In this document: one piece after another, positions 32,579 through 46,229 of the stretch
Layout of the letters: every line of letters begins with the position of its first letter
Position numbering within the stretch: the stretch's first letter is position 1
Source of the DNA: Lingula anatina
Taxonomy: Eukaryota; Brachiopoda; Lingulata; Lingulida; Lingulidae
Direction of reading: 5' to 3'
Assembly: GCF_001039355.2 (NCBI RefSeq)
Contig: NW_019773759.1
Coordinates: 275,978 to 333,793 of the forward strand
DNA: 57,816 bases
The notes under the pieces: generated by a model
Database searches by the model: none
The model's input: the letters and a program-made list of their open reading frames with translations, nothing else
Told to the model about the DNA's origin: nothing
Made by a program: the position numbers and the translations under genes

Positions 32579-34327
32579 CTGTTAAAAGGAAACAAACAAA
32601 TAACAGTTTAATATACGCCTTTGGTATCTGCAAACTGAAGGAATCTTTGAAATAAAGAGCAGATACGATTACAATTCATTCCCGTGTTTTTACCTGAAAT
32701 TTCCTGCACACAGCCCCTATAACAGCCGCTTAATATAAAACAACACCAAACAGACTGAAAAGACCAAATGTCGAAAAAAAAAATTCCCCACTTAGCAAAG
32801 ACTTTCGAATCGGACCCCCTGACCCCCCCTCCCCTCTAAATCCGCCACTAAAAATATATCTCATGTTATTTGACGAATTGACAGCCCTTGCGTATTTACG
32901 CTTGTCACTAAATGATAAGAGTCTGAGGTATTTTTTATTACACTGAAATATATATGTGATGCCTTTATATAGTAGCAACATTTTATAAACTATGCTCGAC
33001 TTATGGCCTACAATGAAGCTTCATATATCGGCCTACCGGGTATTGAGATTGCCGAAAAGGATACTTTCAAAACTCTTTTTTTTTAACATAATACAGTGGT
33101 GGATCCAGGATTATTTGAAGGGGGGTCCGGAACGATAACCTTGGATGCGAAGCCGACCATCAGCGTCTTGGTGTGGGGTTCGGGCCCTGCTCAAGGGCCC
33201 CGAAATTTTTTGGTGTTTCGGAGAGCAAACAGAGCACTTTGATACGGTTTAGAACTATGATTTAACTAGTCAAAATTCTAATTTAAAGAGAGGAATATTG
33301 GTGTGATATATTTTTCAAAAACCGAAGGGGGGGGGGCAGGACCTCCATGCCCCCCCTCTTCGGTTTTTGAAAATACAAATACAATACAATACTGCCCCCC
33401 CCCCTCTAAATTTGCAACTGACCTCTACCGCATTTTGTACATTGCTATAATCATTTCACTTTACTATTACACAGGCAACTAGGCAACCCTTCACCTTGTA
33501 CGTTGGGGATCTGAGTAATAGAAAATTGACCTACAAGGTATCTAGCGTAAGCATTGAAATATCCCAACACCAATTATATTGTTTATATGCGGCCCCCAAG
33601 AGAGGGAGATACATTTTTACCAAGCGTTTAATATAGGAGGGCATTTTAACCCGACAAATGCAAGAGAATTGGGTTTTTCCATGAGAACAATCCAAAGATT
33701 TAGACAACATCATAAACAAACAGACATATGGGTAAAATTGTTGGGTAAGGCATGCCGAACGAAATCACACCAGAGAAGTTATAATGGTAGCGCACCTTCA
33801 CCGTAGAAAACGTTTCATTTAGGAACTTGATTCCAACATCTAACAAGATAGGGCGAAACGTGTTTCCAAGTTTATCGTCAGTAAACAACTGCACAATCAC
33901 CATTATTTGACAGGTTTTCTGTTGATCTCTAAAATTGTGACCTCTACAGCCGGACAAAAATTTACCGAAACGCACAACCACAAAAGGCAACTTTAACCGC
34001 CACCGCGAACTGGTCAAGTACAAGCTCTTATTTTTGGGAACCCCGTCATGGCCATCACCGGAGGGGACGGACCGGAACCAGCTATAGATACGTTAAAGGC
34101 CAGGGGCACCGTAGATAGCAGGAAGCTGGCCATGATGTCTGACGAGGATGTACCGGCATGTAAGCTGTCGGTTGCATTAGAAAAATAAGAAGACGGACAC
34201 ACAAACTCCAAAACTCACAAATAAACGAGCAGATTTATAGATATGCGAAATCTTTTTCGAAAGCAATTGAGAAATCACTATAATACGAATAACTCTTGAG
34301 AGGTGGGGATGGTGGCCATTTTTGCGA

Positions 34328-34358
<31 letters not shown>

Positions 34359-37300
34359 ACTTACTTGATGCTGGCGTGGTGGTAATTTCTGTTAACGGAA
34401 ACAAATAATTAACAGTTAAATACACCATATCAGCTAAAAGATAAAGGTAATTTGACTGAGAATTGCCGAAATAAAATCTTATTCATAACACGGATCGAGT
34501 GATATAGTGACTGATAAACTGGAGAGTTCCATTTGTAAATGTATATTGACAACGTTTCGCTTTTTATTATTTTTTTTAATCTTTAAAAAGATTAATGATT
34601 GTATTTGTAGAGCATATGGTTTTATGGTTATGGATTTCAAATAAATATAATTTTAATTCGTAAGATAGGGCGAAAAATGTGATATGCATGCCCTTAAAAT
34701 CTTAGAGGAATCAGAGAGGTGATACCACCTTCGGGCATTGTACCACCAGCTAGAGTAAGCACATTAGTATGGAAAACAAAAAAGGGACACCACCTTCAGT
34801 GTTTGCTTGACAAGCTGTGCAAAGTGCAGTAAACAAGAATTTTTGTTGAAAATTACAATTTAGGACAAAATCATGGGGAAAAGTAAAAGTTCAATTCCAA
34901 ATTTGTGAAGTGCGTTTCATGGTGAATAGTAGGTCAAAGGTCAATTACAAGATCATAGATTGCCAGCATATCAGGAAGCTGGCCATGCTGATGTCTGACA
35001 AGGAGGCTGTCGGTTGCAGCCACCATTAGAAAAATAAGAAGAAGACGAACACACAAACTCAAAACCTCGCAGACAAAGGAGCAGGCAAACAGACTTTTGC
35101 AAGAAATTAAGAAATCACCATAATACAAATAAATCTTGAGAAGTGGGGGTGGTGGCCATTTTTGTGAGGAGAGAGAGAGAGAGCGAGAGAGAGAGAGAGT
35201 TATACTTACTTGATGCCGGCTTGGTGGTAGTTTCTGTGAAAGGTAACAAAAATTAACAGTTAAAATACAACATATCAGCTAAAAGGTAAAGCTAATTCGA
35301 CTGTGAATTGATATAAAAATTGATACATAACACGGATCTAGTGATATAGTGTCCTATTCCGTAAATAAATACTGTTGTTGTTGTGCATTGTTGACGTTAA
35401 ATGTACGGCTTCTATTTTTTAAGAAAATTGTATTTATACATTATAGGACACATAAGTATGGATTTCAAATACATATAATTTTAATTCGTAAAATTGGGAG
35501 AAACACGTGTTATTCAAGCCCTATTATTCTTACCTGGCGATGCAATATAATATATAAATGTTAGATACAGGTGACAACGCTTTAATTTTTGTGCCAATCT
35601 ATAAAGAGCTACTCACGTGCACAAGCATCCGCTGCTATCTGTGTCGTTATATTTGACAACAGACTGAAGTCTGTTACAGTAAACACATATTTACTATCCG
35701 GGTCGGTAGCCATGGCCTTCAGCTCGACAGTATCAACATTACTCCCAACTCCAATTGCGAACACAGACGCAAAATTACGCAGCATGATCGCTTCTTTGAC
35801 GGTCGCCATTCTGTTGTCAGACTTGCCGTCGGTCATGACGATAACGACGTTCGGGACGTTCGACCGATCGCCTTTGGCAGCCGTGAAACTGCTGGTGCGG
35901 GCGGTGGAGAGGGCATAAGCTGTGTTAGTACCACCTCTCTTCTGCTTGATCCTGTCAACGGCGGCTAAGATGGCGGCCTCGGTGCTGTGAGTGTTAAGGT
36001 TAAACTCCTGCACAGCGTAGGAATAGCACTGCAGAACGCCGACCTGTGCCGCGTTTGGTCCAACCTCAAATTTCCTCACCAAAGACTTGATGAATTGCAG
36101 TTGTTTGGCAAAGTCGGGTGCGTTGACGCTTTCAGATCCGTCCAAGATGATTGTTATGTCTGCTTGGTCTTTGCAAACTGTAAAAATTACAAGGTTATAT
36201 ATATACAAAGCGAAAAAAGATGATATACTATATACATTGTAGTTTGGAGGTGGACTTACTCTTATAAATTGTATAAAAACTCGTGATGGTACAGACGTGA
36301 CATTTATATGGACTATTTCAGTTTCAAAGGTTTGCCTAGGTAAAAATGCGCACTTTAAAAAATACTCAGATCTAGTATAAGATATCTGGAGAAGTGTGTA
36401 GTCAGGTGTGTCGATACCAATTAACTAACTACCATGTCTGTTGCACTGCTGCATTGTAAAACATGCAGGGAGTTAACTGGGTATAGTGCTTCTTTGGGCT
36501 GGTGAAACCTTGGCTTTGCCGAAGCATGGTTATGTCAAAAAAAGTATCTATTTGTCGGCAACTACTGCAAAGAAGACTTAAAACTTTTGCATGGTGTGAA
36601 CGGAATGGTAGTCCTAGTTACGCAAGTCTGACCGGACACTCAGTCCTGGGAATGCAAGTCCTAGGTCTAGCGTTTCTAGGAATGAATGACCTAGGACATA
36701 CGTTACTAGGATTTAACGTCCTTGGGACAACAGTTACCAAGGAATGCAAGTCCCATTGCAAGGAATGCAAGTCCGGATGGGACCTGTTTTCCTGATTTAT
36801 ACTAGGACTATATGTCCGATTTGACTTTTTCTCTCACACTTAAATGGAAGTTACTTATAATAAATAATAATGTGTGTATTAAAATGACCGGTGTGGTTAT
36901 ACCTTTATTACTTTGATATTCATAAACTGAATGAAAAAAATTAATTAAGAAATTTTAACACGTAAGAAGTTGTAATAAATTTATTTTCATTTTAGTAGAC
37001 CTATTCATTTGTCAGAGAAATTTTTAAATTGGAGCCGTTGACGGCACCTTTAAGGGTGCATCCCCTTCAATTTGTAGGATGTACGCTCCCGATTTTTATA
37101 TTTCGTTTACTACATTAGGCCTCGTAGGCCCTCGGTTCCGTTCACACAGGTTTTGCAGTAGGTAAAAAAAGTTGAGCAGTGATTAACAAAATTGTTAATC
37201 CCTGGCAGAATGGCAAGAAAAAGACGTGTCACACGGAACGGTCCGCACAGTTTTAAAGAGTTATACTGATGTTCCTACACAGAGGCCACACCTAATGTAT

Positions 37301-40300
37301 CGAAATCTTACCGCCAGGGTACAGGACTCACTGTCCTTCCGGATATGCGGCTGCAACTAAACAAAAACCAACCAGTCCGATCAGAAGGAGGGGCAAATTG
37401 TCACCAAAACGCGTCTTTCAAGGGTTTTAGCGAACACCAGACTGGTTTCAGCGAGTTAGAATACTAGACGACCTCTGAGGAAGCCACTGTTATAAGCAAA
37501 ACAGCGTCGCCTGTTTTTCTAATGAATTGGGGACCATGGCCGTATCTGAGTAGAACACTGAAACCGCGTGGCTCTCTTTACTGAGGACAGATTTCACCTG
37601 TGCCACTCAACTAGTCGAACTAGAGTTTACAAACACCCTGAAAAGGGCGATAAGGCGTGTGCCGCGTCTTAAGTGACGGTCACTGACAGCGTCAGCATTT
37701 GGAATGGATACCACATTGGTGTCAAAACAGCATTGATAGTCATCCATGAAAACCTGGACCAGATCAAAAAAAGAACAATATGGGAACCACTTGACTATCA
37801 TTTGATAGGGGGCACCTTAGGAACAATTTTAGGTTGCACTATGAGATTGCCGTTTCACACAGAGCAGTTTTAATCGCAGATAACGTACAGAACTAAGGGA
37901 AAGTTCAGCTACATTGGTCATCAGAATTGCCATATTTGATCCACATAAACAACATTTGGGTTACTCGCCGAATCAACGGCCTATGTGTCCTACAACAAAA
38001 CCGAACCAAATTGGACACGTTTTGGTTGTAGCGTAGAATGCTATTCCAGATTTAACTCCCAAAACCCATCTCAAGGATTGCCTTGCCACCTCAAGGATTG
38101 CCTTGCCATTTAAGAGCTCTTGTAGGAGCCGGATGAGGTCGGACGTAACAGCGACCTTTGCTGCCACTAGACACTGACATGAGGGTCCTTTGTGGGGCGT
38201 GTAACTCTTTTAAATGGGGATAATTTGAAAAATACGGAGATCCAAAATATAGCTTTCTATGGTTGTATGACTTAGAATAGGCAATGTATCTTTGTTTGCT
38301 TCACGGCGAATTCAGTTTTAACTAATTAAAATTAACTGATGCCACAATAAAACAATTAAAAATTATTAAAGCACGTTTTAAATCATTATTTGCATCTATC
38401 AGTCTGCAAAAAAAAAAAAAAAAAAATTAAAAAAATAATAATAATAATGAATTATGATTTGGAAAACAAATCTCCATATTAAATGCTATGTCAAATGTGT
38501 CACTGGTACTTTACAATTGCCTTCATGATTTCAACTAACAATATACCACCGACTTAGAGAATCAAGAATATATTTCTATATAGATATATGTGTAACTGTG
38601 TTACTTACGTATCTATTTGTTTATGTAATTGTAGTTCCCCCTCCCTTGTAAGTTTGTACCGATACTTTTTTGTAACATATGACTGCACCAGTACATATGA
38701 TTGTATCCATATGCCTCTCGATTCGTGTTCATGGTAAATCTATAATCACACTAAGGTTTATCGCGCCGCTTAGCGAGAATATTATGTGAGTAATTTTACT
38801 AGTTTATTTGTTCATTATATAAAGATAGATGTTTTTTTCATTCACAAACACGCAACACAATTACCAACAAGAGAAATGGTAACACACCCATTGTTTTGTC
38901 ATTAGTATATCATATTGTACAAGGTCATGATAACCTATGTACCAGTACAGAAATAAATTGTATTGAACTGAATTGATATTATCCATGCCCTTTTATTTTT
39001 TATCTGCGGCGCAGCAGTGGCCTCTAAATAAGAAAATGAATTTAATCAGAGACGTTGAAAAAATCGTTGAAATAGAAAGAAGCAAATAAGAATAATATTC
39101 ATGCCTATATTTCTACATAAAATTTTTGCACTAGCCACCACTAAAAGAGATGCTCTTGAACAACAAATCCCCAAACAGACCCATATGCACCGACCTCCTT
39201 AAGCGGGAGGTAGATCAAATAATGACCATTTTACAGTTAAGGGCCGCTTCACATCTCCCCCTTCAAAGGTTGTGTTATTTCACGCAGTCATAGCGGGCAG
39301 TGAAGGATATGGGGCTTAATTAATTCAGAGTGCTATCGGCACAAGACTGGCTGTCTTTTCAGCAGTGAATGAACAACATACATATATTGAGGTGAGAGGT
39401 AAGATAAAGATATGAAAACTCCCTCATCGCGGTGGACGCACTAGCTACTCACGTGTACAAGCATCCGTGGCTAACTGTGTTGTTATACTTGACAGCGCAC
39501 TATAGTCTGTCACTGTAAACACATATTTGCTATCTGGGACGTTAGCTATGGCCTTTAACTCGTCAGTATTAACATCACTTCCAACACCGATTGTGTACAC
39601 AGACGCAATATTACGCAGCATTATCGCTTCTTTGACGGTCGCCATTCTGTTGTCAGACTTGCCGTCAGTCATGACGATAACGATGTTCGGGACGTTCGAC
39701 CGATCGCCTTTGGCAGCCGTGAAACTGCTGGTGCGGGCGGTGGAGAGGGCATAAGCTGTGTTAGTGCCACCTCTCTTCTGCTTGATCCTGTCGACGGCGT
39801 CTAAGATGGCGGCTTCGGTGCTGTGAGTGTTAAGGTTAAACTCCTGCACCGCGTAGGAATAGCACTGCAGAACGCCGACCTGTACCGCGTTTGGTCCAAC
39901 CTCAAATTTCCTCACCAAAAACTTGATGAATTGCAGTTGTTTGGCAAAGTCGGGTGCGTTGACGCTTTCAGATCCGTCCAAGATGATTGTTATGTCTGTC
40001 TGGCCCTTGCAAGCTGTAAATATTACAAAGCTAATCATTTTTTATCAAAAAGCGAAAAAAGATGATACACTATATATGTATATATGTATATATGCCACCG
40101 ACGAAGAGATAAATTCTCATCATAATAAATTTAAAGGATTTTATCTGTTTGGTAAATAATGGTAAATATTAAAAAACGTCAATGCTTTGCTTTTTTCAAA
40201 GATACTTGTATGTCGTGGACATTGACATTTTTGGTTTTCAAATATATATTATCTTTATTCATAAGATAGGGAAAATACACGTTATCAAGAATGCATTTCA

Positions 40301-40555
40301 TTGTTATCCATGCCCTTTTATACTCAACTGGCTGTGCAGCAGTAGCATCTTAACAAGGCAGCAAAGCTGTCAAATGTACAGAAAAAAAGCAGAAAATAAA
40401 GATGCAGAAAATGGGTAATTTTGTCAATGTTGACAAAATAATAAATAATGCTTATAACAGCACAGTCAATCAACACTTAAAGGGATAAGGATCTACATTT
40501 CACAATACAAACATTGTAAACAACTCATAGAAATTTAATATATTCTGTTTTACCA

Positions 40556-40589
<34 letters not shown>

Positions 40590-43500
40590 GGCAGATACAG
40601 CTATTAGTCTGATATCTGAGCTTGTCATTGGACCACGTGACATCCATAGATGGTTATACTCTGTTATAATCTCTTAAGAGATTATTACTAAAAAAACAAA
40701 CTTTAAAAAAAACAGCGACTAACTTTGAATGCAGAAATAGACTCATTAACCATTGGTAAGTATGGGAAAATGGTTGTTTGCTCCAGGGAATTTAATTTTT
40801 TGGCCAAAAGGAACGGTTATTACCCAATATTACCTAATGTTTAACGACATAAAAACCAATACAACTGCTCGTGTGGAAATACAGAAAATGCACAGAGCTT
40901 CTGTTGGATATACAGTAGCACCATATAGCACTCCAGGGCCGTAGCCTGAGAAAAATGCCAGGGGGGGGGGGGAGGGCAGTAAGCGGACACTAGGGGGTGA
41001 AACCCCCGAGGGGGGGGAGGTTGTGGAAGGGGGTGTCCCCCTCCCACGGTGTGGAAAATTTTAAAAAACTGTATGTATAATACTGCATTCTGGTGCATTT
41101 TAACTGTTATTTATTGCTCAATCAGAAGTCAGAAATTGTAGGTTCATTTTGCCATAAGTACAGTCATTTTTTCAACACAACACGCCAATATTGGACTTCA
41201 TTTCGTAGATTGTCTCATAATTGAGACCATGAGTGGCCATGAGTGCATTTTCTCACAGAATTGATACCAACTTTGCAATTATTAATTTTTTTTTTACCTT
41301 TGCGATTATTTTTTTTTTTTTGCACCTCAAACCCCAGGGGGGTGGGGAGGCAGCTGCTCCCCCTGCCCCCCGGAGGCTACGGCCCTGCACTCTATACAAC
41401 TGCATCGCTTCCAAAACAGAAAACAATCACAATGATTTTCCAACAGAAGTTGCACTTCAGTCCTATGAAACTTTTCAGTAAGTGCCATAAGTAACATGGT
41501 TTTCCATTGACGGTCATCCTGGCAGCAGTGTCCAAAATATGATTTTCTTCAGCTCTTATGCAGTATAAAATAATGCTTAACAGCATAATTACCATCAATG
41601 TTTAATAATAAAGTGAAAATATCATGGATATTCAGAAAATATAATTAGCAAAGGTCTTCAAGCCAATGGAAGTTCAAAGTAACACATTGACAGTGTCGAT
41701 ATGTTAAAAATTTAATTCTAACAAAAAACTATATAATTTCCATAAAAGTTAACCGATAAGAAAGGTTTTCTAACTGAAGCTATAATTAAGTCCTATGCCA
41801 CATTTCTGTACCTTTGAGAAGAGTAAGTGACATGGTTTTTCCCTTAATGGTCACTATGGAGGCAATTTTGATGCAATATTTTATAATGCTTAACAGCATA
41901 ATGACCATCAATTTTTAAATAATAAAATAAAAGTATCATTAATATTCAGAAAATGTGACATGGAAGGTCTTCAAGGCCATGGAAGTTCAGAGTCGCACCT
42001 TCAAAAGGCCAAAATGTAAACAAGAGATAACTGTACTTAAAAGATTTATTTCCATATTCAACACCTTTTTTTACACAAAACACAATAATCAATTTACTGT
42101 CATATTTAGATAATCAACTAAGAAAATTATTCACATAGGAAAAATATCAAAAGAACAATTTTAACTGTCCAATTTGCTACATTCTGAGATTCTGAACATA
42201 GTAAATAATTGAATCTGACAAACTGTAAAGATATGAGTTTATTTCCATTTTGGACACTTTATTTCAAATACACAATACCAGGTTTACCATCATTTTTATA
42301 TAATCAACTAACAATATCCTTAAGATGCAGAAAATGTCAAAAGAACACCTTTAAATATCTAATTAGTTCAAAAATAAGATTGTTGACAGTCATAAGGAAA
42401 ACGATTTCCCACTTATAGCGTTATCGGTGTTGCATAAATGTTGATAAAAGTGAAAACAAAACAGCATATCTTTTATAAAAACGGCCCGATCATGCTGATT
42501 TTCAAACTAGACCTGAATATTATGAATATTCATCAGTTCTGTAACTTTCAATCCAAAAGGAAAAACGGTTTTCCACTTATCGTGTTATCGGTGTTGCATA
42601 TATGATTAAACAAGTGAAAACAAAACAGCATATCTTTTATAAAAACGGCCCGATCATGCTGATTTTCGAACTTGACCTGAATATTATGAATATTTATCAG
42701 TTCTGTAACTTTCAATCCAAAAGGAAAAACGGTTTTCCACTTATCGTGTTATCGGTGTTGCATATATGATTAAAAAAGTGAAAAAAAAAACAGCATAACT
42801 TCCATAAATATGGCCCGATCATGCTAATTTTCGAACGTGACCTGCATATTATGAATATTCAGCCATTCAGTTATTTTTAAGAAAAAAAAAATTGGTTTTC
42901 CACTTATCGTGTTATAGGTAAAAGTGCACGGCAACGGCGACGACAGACGCAGGTGACAGCTGCATGTAGAGACATATCTGTGTCTGTACATCAAAAGAAA
43001 ATAAATTTTAAGAAAATTGTTGAAAAAGAAAAAAAGCAAACAAGAATACAATTCATTCCTGTAATTCTACATTAAATTTTAGCGCTAGCCACCCCTAAAA
43101 GAGCTGCTCTAAAACAATACATCCCCAAACAGACCCATATGCACCGACCTCCTTAAGCGGGAGGTAGATCAAATAATGACCATTTTACAGTTAAGGGCCG
43201 CTTCACATCTCCCCCTTCAAAGGTTGTGTTATTTAACGCAGTCATAGCGGACAGTGAAGGATATGGGGCCTAATTAATTCAGAACGCTATCGGCACAAGA
43301 ATGGCTGTCTTTTCAGCAGTGAATGTACGCCATACATATATTGAGGTGAGAGGTAAGATAAAGATATGAAAACTCCAGCATCGCGACTGTCAAACTACAG
43401 ATATGAGTTCCCATATTTTTCATTCTCTGGGAATATAGTATATAAACGTTAAACAGGGGTACTAACGCCTAAATTTTCGTGTTATATGTAATAATAAGCT

Positions 43501-44383
43501 ACTCACGTGCACAAGCCTCCGTGGCTAACTTTGTCTCTATATTTGACAGGGCACTGAAGTCTGTCACTGTAAATACATATTTACTATCAGGGTCGTTAGC
43601 CATGGCCTTCAGCTCAGCAGTTCTGACATTACTCCCAACTCCAATTGCGAACACTGACGCAATATTACGCAGCCTGTTTGCTTCTCTGGCGGTCGCCGCC
43701 ATGTTATTAGACTTGCCGTCGGTCATGACGATAACGATGTTTGGGACGTTCGGTCGATCACCTTTGGCAGCCGTGAAACTGCTGGTGCGTGCGGTAGAGA
43801 GGGCCACAGCTGTGTTAGTACCACCTTTCTTCTGCTTGATCCTGTCGACGGCGGCTAAGATGGCGGCTTCGGTGCTGTGAGTGTTGAGGTTAAACTCCTG
43901 CACTGTGTTGGTAGAGTACTGCAGAACGCCGACCTTTACCGCGTTTGGTCCAACCCCAAATTTCCTCACCAAAGACTTGATGAATTGTAGTTGTTTGGCA
44001 AAGTCGGCTGCTTTGACGCTACTAGACCCGTCCAAGATAAATATAATGTCGGCCTGGGTCATGCAAACTGTAAATATTACAAAGTTTGTCATTTTATTTA
44101 ATAACAACGCGAAAAAAGACGATACACTAGATAGTCTGGATGTGGAGTTACTACCACAAATTGGAAAGAAACTCCCAAGTGTATAATACCACATGAAACC
44201 TCAGAAGGAAACTAAGTGCTTTGTCAACTGAGTCTTTGGGACGTCCCAATTGCCTTCATGATTTCAACTAACAATTAAGAAGAAAAGTGACAATAACTCC
44301 GATCATCTACTCAAAGGTCAAACTAAGATATCACCATAATACAAATTACTCTGTTTTAGATGTGAGGATGATCGCCTGAACTT

Positions 44384-44424
<41 letters not shown>

Positions 44425-46186
44425 TATACTTACTTGGTGTCGGCTTGGTAGTAATCTCTGTTAACGGTAACAAATATTAACAGTTAAATACAACAAATCA
44501 GCTAAAAGGTAACTGCAATTTGACTGTGAATTGCAGAAAGAAAATCTGATACCTAACACGGATCTAGTTCATTAAATGAATATTGGTTTAATTTTAAATG
44601 TTGGCTTTCTATTTTTTTAAAGACACATTCTATTCGTACATTGTAGGACACATACTTTTATATTTATGTATTTCAAATATATGTAATTTATAATTCGGAA
44701 GATGGGGAGAAATACGTGTTATTCATGCCCTTTTATTCATACCTGGCGGTGCAGTAGTGGCCTCTAAAAAGGAAAATAAATTTAATCAAAGACGACATTA
44801 GTATCTGCGAATTGACATGGTTGAAATTAAAGGAGACAGATAAGAATAGATTTCATGTAGACAGATAAGAATACATTTGTTTATGTCTATATGACATTTC
44901 GTGCTAACCACTCTGCTGTAAAACAAAACATCCGGAAACAGACCGATAGGGGGCCTATGTACAGACGTCCCTATGCGTCAGGTGCATGTAGATCAAATGA
45001 TATTTTTCATTTGAGGGCCGCTTTCACGGCGTCATAATTGACAGACAGGGAGATGTAGTCTAATTTATTCACATCCATATCAGCGCAAGACTAGATGTTT
45101 TTTTAGCAGTTTATCTACGACATATTGAGGTAAGAGGTAAGATAATGTTATATGAAAGCTCCTGCATAGTAGTAAACGCGCTAGTTGGCTGTCAATCTAC
45201 AGACGTGAGCACCAATATTTTTCTTCAGCTGGCAAATATACTACATAAATGTTAAACATGGGTACTAACGCCTTAATTCTCGTGTTACATGTTATGATAA
45301 GCTACTCACGTGCACAAGCCTCCGTGGCTAACTTTGTCTCTATATTTGACAGGGCACTGAAGTCTGTCACTGTAAATACATATTTACTATCCGGGTCGTT
45401 AGCCATGGCCTTCAGCTCAGCAGTTCTGACATTACTCCCAACTCCAATTGCGAACACTGACGCAATATTACGCAGCCTGTTTGCTTCTCTGGCGGTCGCC
45501 GCCATGTTATTAGACTTGCCGTCGGTCATGACGATAACGATGTTTGGGACGTTCGGTCGATCACCTTTGGCAGCCGTGAAACTGCTGGTGCGTGCGGTAG
45601 AGAGGGCCACAGCTGTGTTAGTACCACCTTTCTTCTGCTTGATCCTGTCGACGGCGGCTAAGATGGCGGCTTCGGTGCTGTGAGTGTTGAGGTTAAACTC
45701 CTGCACTGTGTTGGTAGAGTACTGCAGAACGCCGACCTTTACCGCGTTTGGTCCAACCCCAAATTTCCCCACCAAAGACTTGATGAATTGTAGTTGTTTG
45801 GCAAAGTCGGCTGCTTTGACGCTACTAGACCCGTCCAAGATAAATATAATGTCGGCCTGGGTCATGCAAACTGTAAATATTACAAAGTTTGTCATTTTAT
45901 TTAATAACAACGCGAAAAAAGACGATACACTAGATAGTCTGGATGTGGAGTTACTACCACAAATTGGAAAGAAACTCCCAAGTGTATAATACCACATGAA
46001 ACCTCAGAAGGAAACTAAGTGCTTTGTCAACTGAGTCTTTGGGACGTCCCAATTGCCTTCATGATTTCAACTAACAATTAAGAAGAAAAGTGACAATAAC
46101 TCCGATCATCTACTCAAAGGTCAAACTAAGATATCACCATAATACAAATTACTCTGTTTTAGATGTGAGGATGATCGCCTGAACTT

Positions 46187-46229
<43 letters not shown>

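Larger units (their letters stand above)
40341..42991 (-). mobile_element. Pearl-like (Helentron-associated) tandem-repeat element, inverted copy
   Basis: Its limits follow from the VWA intron that stops at about 40341 and resumes at about 42992. One end (TAACAAGGCAGCAAAGCTGT) matches 51835-51866; the other (ACAGATATGTCTCTACAT on the - strand, with CGTCGCC trinucleotides) matches 48155-48240. Near that end are about four 165-bp tandem units (42404-42915), then longer diverged units. It carries two nested MITEs (40481-40826, 40934-41387). Bivalve pearl elements are known to have a core of about 160-bp repeats; assignment is by that resemblance. Confidence 0.65.

Noticed and set aside
36502-36795. 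97-codon frame with L-G pentapeptides as a gene
   Set aside because: It spans the boundary between a Tc1 element and a nested insertion; the repeat is reported as a finding but not as a gene.
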